DNA from: Ptychodera flava
Lineage: Eukaryota > Hemichordata > Enteropneusta > Ptychoderidae
Reading direction: 5' to 3'
DNA: 64,000 bases
Assembly: GCF_041260155.1 (NCBI RefSeq)
Contig: NC_091928.1
Coordinates: 34,165,388-34,229,387, forward strand
The notes under the pieces are model-generated. The model did no database searches, was not told the DNA's origin, and worked only from the letters and a program-made list of their open reading frames with translations. Below are positions 50,086 to 59,620 of the stretch, in pieces. How positions within the stretch are numbered: the first letter of the stretch is position 1; the number at the start of each line of letters is the position of its first letter. The position numbers and the translations under genes were made by a program.

Positions 50086-51693
50086 TCCAACAACATTTTC
50101 TGTAAAAGAATGAAAAATTCAAAATAAAAAATGGTACAAAATTGTTTGTATCAATTTGCGTACCAAGTGCGGTCAACAATTGATTCGTTAGTTGCAAGAG
50201 TCATCTGTCACCAGTGAACTCAGGTTTTCTCATTTCATATAGCCGGGACCGTGTAGAAAATCTGTCATACTTGTTGTTCCACGTGTTTGAGGACTAGTAA
50301 CTTTTGTCGCTCGTATCACTGAGGTGTTGGTGAGGCCTATCTTCACAGTGGAGCCTGCAAATTATGCCGATTTCACGGCAGCTGGTCAACCAAATTTAAA
50401 TGCATCACGAAATAAACTGATACACAGGCAAAAGCGCATTTTCATCTTTGTCAGATTTACATAATATCCATGGATTCTGTGTATTGACTCCAGATATGAA
50501 ATAGTTCAAGACAGAACGGATGGCAGGCAACCAAATTAGATCTTATAGCGCAATGCGGCAGACATGAACCACTGGCACACTGCAACATCATGGCGTTTAT
50601 TAAGGCAGATCCGCACGTCATTAGGAAAGAAATGGGAGGTTCTTCAACGTTCAAACGAAAAACAAACTTCGATAAGAGGCCTTTAACGAATTCAACAAAA
50701 CATAATTATACACAACCAAGCTTATTATACACACACAAACATCGCAACTTTTCCTAAAAAAGGTATTAAAACAGCCAACCACACCGGATCTACGCACCAA
50801 AATGATCAGTCACAGTCACATGATCCAGACCGGCGTGTTTATCAATGGCAATCGTTAAATTTTTCTCATTTATTGATTTGGTCGACAGAAAAGGGACATC
50901 AATACAGAATGGGGTCGCGCTAAGTGGTGATCCCGTCCTACAGGACTGCTCTGCCCCCCCCCCCAAATTTCTGTAAAAGAACGAAAATAACGAAAATTTC
51001 AAAATAAAAAATAGCAAAAAAAATGTTGGTATCAATTCGCGTTGTCCCTATTCTCTTTCACGGATATCCTTTTACACAAATGTCTACTCGATCGCTTTCA
51101 GTCCTCTAGGTTTTGCCTAAATCAGGAGATCGTTCAACTTCTGTGAGACTCTCCTCGGCCCGGTGGTATACCCTGACAAGTGATTGAGAAATTTATCACC
51201 CAATCTTCCCGCTGCTGTCTGAAGTCAACTCACTGTCGCGCACATCAAAAGATTCACAAAACGGTCAACAGTCTAAAATGTGACTCGACATACAATCATT
51301 AAACTGTATTTGATCTTTGGTAGCTGTATGTTATGATTTAGAACGTTCCTATCACGAAAATTGTTAAAGCAAAATGTACCAAGTGAAGTGCGGCGCTACA
51401 CATCACACGTGAATAACTCACAGCATCATGGCGTTTATACAAGGCAGGTCTGCACGTCGTCATTTGGATCATTACTGTTTTTCTTCGTGAAAACGAAAAA
51501 ATCTTTTACAAGAGGCCTTAAATCACTCAACAACACATAATAATACACAACCAAGCTTATTAGACAATAAATATTGTAAACATCGCAACTTACCCTCAAA
51601 AAGGTTTGTACAAACAGCAGACAACCACTCTCCGCAGCGGGTCGACACGCCAAAATGATCGGCCACGTGATCAGTATTTGTCAATGGAGAACA
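50086..51693. other. Transposon right arm, no gene seen, with a ~260-bp direct duplication
   Basis: 50585-50850 and 51424-51690 are direct repeats (ATCATGGCGTTTAT, AAGAGGCCTT, ACACAACCAAGCTTATTA, AACATCGCAACTT, CCAAAATGATC). No exon is supported. The second copy contains a GTTTGTACAAAC palindrome at 51604-51615. This region could hold the helicase promoter and untranslated leader. Confidence 0.55.
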
Positions 51694-52166
51694 CTGATCA
51701 TTTCTAATTCTCCGTACACGCAAACGTAACAATTTAGTTTTGCGAAAAATCGGTAATTTTTCTGCCCAGAAAAAAAGTTGCAGACTTCTCATGACAGAGA
51801 TTATTTTTAAATGACCATCCACAACATATCATGCCCGAAAGTTAGAGACCCAGACAGCCATTATTGCTGAGTGGAGAAAACGGCCAAAACTGGTTGCATA
51901 ACCTCTCTTTATATTTATGTACTTGATGGCTGCCGCAGTCGACAACTGCATAAGAGATGAGTAAACGTAATGAATGCGCATGCTCAAAAAGATTGCGTTC
52001 GCTCCCGACCACGGCCGAGCGAGCTCGAGAGACTCCGATCGCGCTGTCTATTTCTACGTTCTATCAGCTGGCGGCGCTGTTCAAACTCTGCCAAGCTACA
52101 GCTACACTGCCTAGCCACCTTCATATGCAGTTCGTCTGCCACCGTACCGTACGTCGGCCGACCGTG
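51694..52166 (-). repeat. Right terminal inverted repeat of the P-like transposon
   Basis: Mirror of 26238-26622, about 90 bp longer because of insertions (for example around 51925-51990 and 51740-51860). It is GC-rich near the tip (CGAGCGAGCTCGAG) and AT-rich inward. Confidence 0.75.
51907..51913 (-). promoter_or_regulatory. TATA-like box in the right inverted repeat
   Basis: TATAAAG on the - strand, pointing towards the helicase gene, whose first recognisable codon is 2.1 kb downstream. A 5' untranslated exon and an intron would be needed to link them. Confidence 0.35.
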
Positions 52167-52174
52167 CACTGGTG
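52167..52174 (+). repeat. Target-site duplication, right
   Basis: CACTGGTG immediately after the right terminus. The next bases, CAGAGTAATTTGAATTGC, match duplicate A (CAGAGTAACTTGAATTGC at about 22380), confirming that flanking DNA resumes here. Confidence 0.75.
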
Positions 52175-52490
52175 CAGAGTAATTTGAATTGCAAGGCACG
52201 TGACTGCTCGACAAAATGCATATGGTGCCATTTGCAGCTGCAAGATACGCCACATGCCTCAGTCTAGTCATTACATCCATGGTCTAGTCTTGTCTTTACA
52301 GATATGTATTTCACCATATTTGATAAATCTAATTACGATAGCGTTCTATCAAACGAGGGCATTAAAGAAATAATACAAAGTGATTGCCGAACGAGACTTT
52401 GCGAATGCACGGCTTCTGTGAATCTCGCTCGTTTCAGTCGCCCGACAAAGCCAGCGCACTGTGGGTGCGGTTTTTAAGCCGAACCACGGT
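52167..52490. repeat. Segmental duplicate B, right part
   Basis: Continuation of duplicate B after the transposon; matches 22380-22680 (TGAATTGCAAGGCA, ATTTGATAAATCTAATTACG, ATAGCGTT.TATCAAA). With 25375-26237 it reconstitutes the uninterrupted locus seen in duplicate A. Confidence 0.7.
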
Positions 52491-54413
52491 CCCATTTTGT
52501 GGAGGGACCGTCGATAGCCGAACCGATTCTCATCGATTGCATAGGTAACAGCCAACATGCCGACGTATATACGGTTCCTCTTCCACCGCTTTTAGTCTTT
52601 TTCTCTCTGTCGTCTACGAACAACTTGCTTGATACGCATAGGGTTGGACGAACAGCTTGTTGCATACTTTGTGGACTCTAATTTTACCACAGGGTACCCA
52701 TATATGTTGTTGTTGTTGTTGTTGTTTGTAATGTTGTTTACTCCTGCTAGTCGCGTTTTCGTTGGCGAATAAAATCAACGAACATAACTGTTGTGTTATT
52801 GGTTCAAACGTAATGTGGAAGTCATAAGGAATGCTACGAAGGACGCTGGCATTATTTGACCCGATACAAGCATAAACAACAATACAAAGAACAACAACCA
52901 GATGTACAGGTACCTTGTGGTTGCGGCTGTTTTGTGTTTGTTTGTTTTTGTGAGTTTCATCTCATTCTGCCAATATTTATTCAACATACATTAATTTTAA
53001 TAATACAAATCATCAAAAGATAGCTAGAGTGTGTTTCATGGCATGTCAGGTTTTACATTGGCAGTTCACTATCACGTTTTGGTGCAGATTTGCAGTGTGA
53101 TTGTTTGCTCAGTTGTTAAGGTGAAGTACTACGAATTACGTCAAAATTAAGTTGTGGTGTCATTTTCTTGAAACTTTGCACAAATATTCTTGGAAGTTGT
53201 GCAAGTGCAAAAATGAAATAAAAAATGGGGGTCACCACGCTTGTTTCCATGGAAACGGACATTAAAATGGCGTCGTTAGAAATAAATAAAAATGATATAA
53301 TTCACTTAAACTAAAGAAAGCAATTATAAAACGCTTAGCAAATGAGTTAATTTTAATAAATACCAAGACTTAAGATCAATATTTATTGAATGTATAGTTT
53401 TCATGATGTTTGTGAAGAAATTTTAACATAAGTATCGATTACAAAACGACAATATCGAAATTATGTCACTATATAATTTTCGAACTTTTCTTCCTGTCGC
53501 TTTGAATGGTGTCATTTTGACCAAACTTGGCGAATAAACTCCTGACATAATACCATTTAGTTTACACTTTTAATAAAAGGGTGTCACCACGCTACTTTTT
53601 ACAATATCTCCAGGTGAATGGGTAATTTGCGCCATATAAATGGGAGAGAAATGTTAATTTTCGCTCATATTGAATAAAAATAGCGCCAATGGCACTTGAT
53701 CACAACTGGCACATTGTAAAACTACTCTATCTCTGGGTGCACCTGTACATTAAATACTAAATGGGTAGGTGCTGCGGCTGTGGAGTTTTTGCAGCACACA
53801 CACCCGCACAATCATATCATATACATACAGACAAACTCAAAGACAGGCAATCTCAAACCTATAAGAAGAGTTTTCACAGGCGCATATACTCTTGGCCATA
53901 TGGGAGTTTGAATGGGTTAGCTCTACACACTGACATAGAGGAGAGGTTGTTGATTGTGCCTGCACTTCAAATGTTAAAGAATAGCCACCTGGTATTTGTA
54001 ACTGACAGCTGGGGAAAAGTGACACGGGACAAGTATGGATTTTAACTGTAAACAAATTTTATTCAATATATAAACACTGAACAATCAAGCAGGCAATATA
54101 TTGTAAATGGTTGTTGATGGTAGAAATGTAATGAGTAAATAAAATATACTGTAATGGTAGTAAGTGTAAAGTAAATATCGAAGCTAAATAAAATATTAAC
54201 AAAAATGCAAATGTACTCTGATTGTAATGGAAAATGATTATAAAAATTGTAGAGTAATCCAAGGGTTAAGTAATCTAAGCGGCTAAAGTCATCACGCTAA
54301 GCAAACTTGCGGCAAATGTAAGGATATGCAAATGATGATAAAGTTACAAACTGTAGATACATTGAAAGGGGAAGTTCACCAAGGATGATTTTACATATGT
54401 TCAGGAAGTTTCA
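52491..54413. other. No gene seen
   Basis: It contains a (TTG)n microsatellite at 52704-52732, and a core-repeat family end around 53715-53870 (ACCTGTACATTAAATACTAA, TAGGTGCTGCGGC). No exon with credible signals was found. Confidence 0.4.
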
Positions 54414-54884
54414 TTTTAGGGCTTCATCAAGTCCATGTAATTTGAAGCATGGAAAAAAAGCTTCAAGCTTGGGAGCTTGCAACATATGATATGGAAAGGA
54501 CCATCTTCTGGTGTGTATGGCATTGTCCAGTCACCCAGGCTCAAACCAGGCTGTGCGTATTTACATAACTATTGTTGATACTGAGTATCCTTGCATAAAC
54601 GATGAATCCCGTATAAATTGTCCACTGTCAAATTTCTCACTTGTTAGTAGTAAACAGCAGCACAGAATCTGACAGTGGACAGTTCATCATAAGTGATTCA
54701 TTGTTTGCAAAGGATACTCAGTCTCAACAATAGTTATGTAAATATCCACAGCCTGGTTGATCATAGGTGAGTGGACAATGCCATACCAATCGGAAGATGG
54801 CTCTTCCATATTATGTGATGGAAGCTCCAAGCCTGGAGCTTTTTGCCATGATTCAAATTACATGGAGTTGATGAAGCCCTAAAA
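54414..54884. mobile_element. Foldback element (~470-bp imperfect palindrome)
   Basis: The ends TTTTAGGGCTTCATCAA and TTGATGAAGCCCTAAAA pair perfectly (17 bp), and pairing continues with mismatches almost to the centre near 54650 (TTACATAACTATTGTTGA / TCAACAATAGTTATGTAA; CACTGTCA.ATT / AAT.TGACAGTG). No coding. Probably a MITE of the hairpin type. Confidence 0.7.
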
Positions 54885-54902
54885 CCGAAGTTACTGTATT
54901 AT

Positions 54903-55160
54903 TTATTGGTTTTGTAAAAACTTGTGTGAGTTATAAATGGCAAAAATAGCTTTTGCGAGGTGACTGATCACAAAGGTATATATTTGACCCCTTTTGATGC
55001 CATAATGCCATGGATTGAAGACAGTGTGTGGTAAGTCATCGAACATGAGCAGGTCATTAACAAATTTATCATTCAGTTTTAAATCTGTAATGATGGAAAT
55101 ATATAGTTCATCTCCCGGGTGCAGAATTTTATCTAAATCTGCTCTTGTCATAAGGTGCCT
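54903..55160 (-). CDS. Terminal exon of an unrecognised gene
   Basis: Acceptor TCATTACAG before 55160, stop at 54903. It encodes RHLMTRADLDKILHPGDELY, SIITDLKLNDKFVNDLLMFD, DLPHTVFNPWHYGIKRGQIY. The LDxILxxGDxLY segment is reminiscent of motifs in large invertebrate gene families of unknown function. The frame is intact. It is likely the last exon after 55323-55706; I cannot name the gene. Confidence 0.5.
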   Translation of the reverse strand, partial: RHLMTRADLDKILHPGDELYISIITDLKLNDKFVNDLLMFDDLPHTVFNPWHYGIKRGQIYTFVISHLAKAIFAIYNSHKFLQNQ

Positions 55161-55322
55161 CTGTAATGACATACAAAGGGAAATTAATGCATTGCATGTG
55201 CACTGTTTGCCTCTGGATCCAATACTAAATTGTGTACTTCCTTGATGTGTACTACCACGTACCAGAATTTAATATAGTTTAAAATGTTTATTGCTGCTAT
55301 CAACTACACTTTGCTGTTATTA

Positions 55323-55706
55323 TTATTTAATACTGCTAACAAATGTACTTCTATTGTCTCCATTTTTATCTGGACACAAATTACTTTGTTGGTTAACATG
55401 GTACAAGTTACTTTGTTCACCCTTGTTGGTTACATCAGTTACATGTTTGTTGGTACTATTACTTTGTTGGTTGTTACAGGTGTCACTTTCAAGTGTACTT
55501 TCTTTGGTTACATTTAAATTATGACATAGGTTACTTTGATTTACATGATACAGGTTACTATGTTTGCTTTTCTTGACTGTACTTTTATTTGTCATATCAT
55601 GAGTAGTATGTTGAGCCACAATGTTACTTGTATTTTCATTGGTTTCATTGCACAAGGTCCATTCATGGTCTTTTGATGTAGCAAACTTTGTAGCTTGAGC
55701 ACTATC
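55323..55706 (-). CDS. Upstream exon of the same unrecognised gene, with internal repeats
   Basis: Acceptor CTCTACAG before 55706; about 125 codons open. Asn/Ser/Thr-rich and low complexity, with a repeated SNLYHVNQ.SNLC motif (twice). The DNA shows the same repetition (AACTTGTACCATGTTAACCA-like units). The donor is not certain. It probably encodes a disordered linker ahead of the exon at 54903-55160. Confidence 0.45.
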   Translation of the reverse strand, partial: DSAQATKFATSKDHEWTLCNETNENTSNIVAQHTTHDMTNKSTVKKSKHSNLYHVNQSNLCHNLNVTKESTLESDTCNNQQSNSTNKHVTDVTNKGEQSNLYHVNQQSNLCPDKNGDNRSTFVSSIK

Positions 55707-58700
55707 CTGTAGAGAGACAAGAAAAAAATTATTCAGTTTATAATAATCAATAAGCATTCAACAATGAAAGTTTACAATTATTTTGTAATCATTAAATAGA
55801 CAATACATCTATAAATTTACAAAACAGTGAAAATTATGGAAAAAACATCTAAAGAAATATATATCAGCAAAACATGACCATTAAAGTGCTTGACATTTAC
55901 ACTTATCAAATGAAAAGTTACACCACAATGATGAATATTCCTTTCAAATTCAAAAATTTTTCAAACACTTTATGATCTCAAGTGTAGCAACAGCTTTCTC
56001 AGCATTCAGGAGTTCCTAATTTTACGGATCACAATGTTTTGTATGTTGTTCATGATAGTTTTTACATAGGTTTTAGAAATATTTGTTTAGTTTTTATTAC
56101 ATTAATTATCTGTGTTTTTATGACATTAAAGGGATAGAAATATTTTCATTTCTGGTGGTAAACTTTTGCCACAAGAAATAATTAGGTGGCAATTCTAAAA
56201 ATCTGGTAGCAATATGAATTATTACTGGTAGCAATATGAATATATTACCACAGATACAGAATACTTCTGCAGCATTCAGTCAGTGTTCACAGTATGACAA
56301 CTTATCATACATATACACTACAAGCTCCTCAAATTATGTGCCACATTTATGCAGTCTTTAAGTCATGAAGTCAAATTTTGTTAGCCACACAAATACAAAT
56401 TTTCCTTGCAGAAGAAAGCATTCGGTAGCATAGTGGCAGTGTACCGGTAGATACAAGTATTGTGGTGTTGTGTCATAGTTGTAATCAAGCAGGCTCAATA
56501 ACATCTTCAGCATAAGTATTTTTCTTGAGACAAAAAGGGTTAGGCCAAATCCTTTAAAACAAGACACAATGATATTGTTCAATTCAAATGTTTTTAAGAG
56601 TAATAATAGTTTTAATGATAATGATAACATTGTAGCCCAGGAACATTTTCATTTGATATTTTGATATGATCAAGAAATGTCTGGTGATGTTCACTATTAC
56701 ATCATTAAATGGAGGAATCTGCTGAAATATTAAAATCATTCAGAATCACATCATTTCTTGCAAAAGTTAAAGCAGTTTGAAATAGTCCAAATGGATAATT
56801 TTAATTGTTTTATTTTTGAATTGTTGCTTTGATGTTAAGTAACCATGCAAAAATTGCAGCTCTAAAAAAAGATTTGAAATATGCTCACTGCAACTACTGT
56901 TGACAATTTCCCTTTGCCATAACTGTTAATAAAATTTAATTTAAAACTGTCAGTCAAGCTAAATGCCATTTAGTTGGAAAGCACCAAGAAATTATACCTA
57001 TTACCATAAGATTGTACCTATTGGACCTCCCTAGGTGGTTTCTTTTGAACCATAATTGCGTACTTAAGGGGTCACATAAGATGACCCAGATTTGACCTTT
57101 CAGAAAACCTCAAGTTTTTCTCCTTTTTCCTTGTATTATGACTCTGTTTGTGAAAGTTTCCTTTGAAATAATGGTTTTTACTATCAAACTGACTAATTGC
57201 AGGCCAAATTTTGATAAAAGCAAGGTAGGTAAAACTTGGACTAAAAGGACGACCGGTACGCGGGACTAGAGGCAAAGCCAAGCCCAGCCTCAGTCAGTGT
57301 ATTCCATGGTCGTTACCAGTACGATGTATTGTAGCACAGTATCGAACAGCAACAGTGTTTGCTTCACGTACCAGGGAATTTGTAACTTTGTAGAAAGGAG
57401 AGTAAAGTGTTTCAATACATTGCAACTTTGTAGGAAGGAGGGTAAATTGTTTCAACACCTTACAACATTTTATTATAGCTATAGTTTTCTGTTGGGGAGG
57501 CATCGTGACATGATTTCATGAGAAGAAAAAACATATAGTATGCAAAGACGTCAATATTTTGCCATTTGTAATTAAAGTGTATACGTTGTCTACACGTCAC
57601 CCACGGTCCCTATCAAGCCGCAACTCAAAGTGATAAGTTTCTCTTGCATAGTATCAATATCATTTTGATGAGGCGGCCTGCAGAAGGAGACTTCAGCATG
57701 CAGCATTTCACTGAAAACAGTCCTTTGAGAGAATGGTTACACTCAACGCAACATTTACGTACGGTCCCTCTGTGATTTATGCAAATAAACTTAAAACTAT
57801 TCACGACCACAACCTCACCTATCGCTCTCATCCTATCGTGACGTCATATATATAACAACAATCATGCCCCACACTCTTCTCTATCGCACAATACACGAAC
57901 AAAATGTCACCAAGCTTCTTTCCAATATAAATAATGATAATTTATACCATACCTTTGTCTTGACCTACGGTAGTGTCTTCTGTTCTTGATTTCGATATCA
58001 AAGCCAAGAGTCCTTTGTTCTCTCACTGAACGGGTTGATCACACCATACACGTTTTTGATCCACATGCACACACAAAAAGAAGTTCCGTAATAGCCCATT
58101 CCGGCCATTTTCAAACCACACTGTTGTCAGTGGGGTAAACAATATTCGCAACAATCACATTTCCAGGCTAATAGACTATGTTTTACGAAATCACACGTTC
58201 TTATCACAAAATAAAACTATCTTTGTCTTTAAATCAATGCGCCAGTAAACAGGTCCAGCAGCTAGTTATGTCATCAAGTCGGGTAATAAATGTTAAGGGT
58301 CTTAACAAAAGTGACAAATCTAAAACATTAAATATGTTGTTTTTTATCAATTTTATCACCAAAAGTTCATGAATATCTCTGATACTCTGAATCAGCCATC
58401 CTGCATATTTCTAACATTCATCAAACCCTCATTTCTGTTCCACAACTCATAAAACAGTCCACAATGCAGGATTGGTGTACATTCCAAAACTACATATATG
58501 AAAGACCCCTAAAATCAATTAGTTAAAAAGGGGGGTTAGAAATTTCGCAAAACTATCTAACCGCCACTCCGTTTGGCTCCATTTTTCCGAATTGGAACCT
58601 TGAAACCAGTCTGAATATCTGTACCAAATATCAACGCAGTCTGTTCAGCGGTTTTTGACTTTTTGTCGTTTACGGAAATGGACGACATCTTTCACCGGTT

Positions 58701-58953
58701 GAAACTACTACTATATCACAACTTCCAGTTGTGATAAAAACCAGCTTCCTAGGGGGTCAAAATATCACAAGGTTATAGGTCACATGTATTTCTAAGACAC
58801 TGGGTCAAAAATTTAGGTAAAAGCGCAATTTCAACAATGACAGGTGATGTTAAATACATGCGCTACAAATTAACCCATTTGCGGCAGGCTGGAGTTAAAT
58901 CTGCGCAGAAACGTTCTAAAGCGTGTGCGCGTCCGAATTCGTCGCCCTTCACC
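55707..58953. other. No gene seen
   Basis: Mostly AT-rich. A 45-bp tandem duplication lies at 57380-57455 (GCAACTTTGTAGGAAGGAGG-like units), and a duplicated CTGGTAGCAATATGAAT at 56203-56240. 57840-58150 could be a promoter region for the - strand gene to the left (TATATATAAC at 57846), but nothing decisive is visible. Confidence 0.35.
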
Positions 58954-59145
58954 TTAAAGGTATACAGTCACCTTTAATCTAAATATGCCCATATATGGCC
59001 AAAGGGGCGTTCCTTGGTATTCAAATGCCAGTGTGAGGGCGCTGTTTTTAAAAGCGGCCACCCGCTTAAAATCTGTGATTGGTTAGAATTTTCTCTTTCC
59101 ATGGTAACTGTGGCAAAATTGGAACAGGTGACAGTATACCTTTAA
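58954..59145. mobile_element. TTAA-flanked MITE, family 1
   Basis: 192 bp, ends TTAAAGGTATACAGTCACCT and AGGTGACAGTATACCTTTAA, a perfect 20-bp inverted repeat including the TTAA. Highly similar to 20297-20475, suggesting recent activity. Confidence 0.75.
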
Positions 59146-59531
59146 GTTGGAAGCTGATTCCTCATGATGTTGCCATGGGTACAAAAAACCGCCAATAACA
59201 CAATAATACCAAGTTTCTTCTTGGTTTAGTCCACTTCCAATGTATTCCATGCTTTATTAAAAAGTTACAAAGATTGTTGTATAAATTTTTAGCGTAACAC
59301 TAGTACAGGGTGAATTGCTCTTCACAATTTTGGTATCTTCCACCGGTACGATTTTCTCGTCCATGAACAATAACTGTCACATGTGAATCCCCCTCAACTG
59401 GCATCATATCAATCATTATCTCCTTCTGTTTTGACACTGCTCAACACTCAGAGCATAATCTTGACAGTACAGTCCATTGTTGTGCGGAAAATTTGGTGCA
59501 TGTTAAATATTTAGAAATTGTTTGATGGCAG

Positions 59532-59620
59532 CAGGGTTCTCCACAGCTTGGTGGCCAATTAGACTGCTTGAAAAGCAGAGGGATATCACATCCCTCAAAA
59601 TCTCCTGGTGGAGAACCCTG
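59532..59620. mobile_element. 89-bp mini-element with perfect 13-bp ends
   Basis: CAGGGTTCTCCAC at the left and GTGGAGAACCCTG at the right. CAGGG-type ends suggest a minimal hAT-like MITE. No clear flanking duplication. Confidence 0.45.

Larger units (their letters stand above)
26238..52166. mobile_element. 26-kb P-like transposon with transposase and PIF1-type helicase genes
   Basis: Bounded by CACGGTCGGCCGACG at 26238 and CGTCGGCCGACCGTG ending at 52166, with the 8-bp direct repeat CACTGGTG immediately outside (26230-26237, 52167-52174). An 8-bp duplication and a terminus starting CA are both P-superfamily traits, and the interior encodes a P-type transposase (26807-42917, +). A PIF1-like helicase (44266-49809, -) faces it. 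Nested insertions include a 6.2-kb Gmr1-like retroelement; without that the element is about 19.8 kb. Duplicate A at 21450-22680 is the matching site without the insertion. Canonical P elements are a few kb with about 31-bp ends, so the size, long inverted repeats and helicase are unusual. Confidence 0.8.

Noticed and set aside
57294..57521. Overlapping frames at 57.3-57.5 kb
   Set aside because: They cover a 45-bp tandem duplication and have no exon signals or family resemblance.
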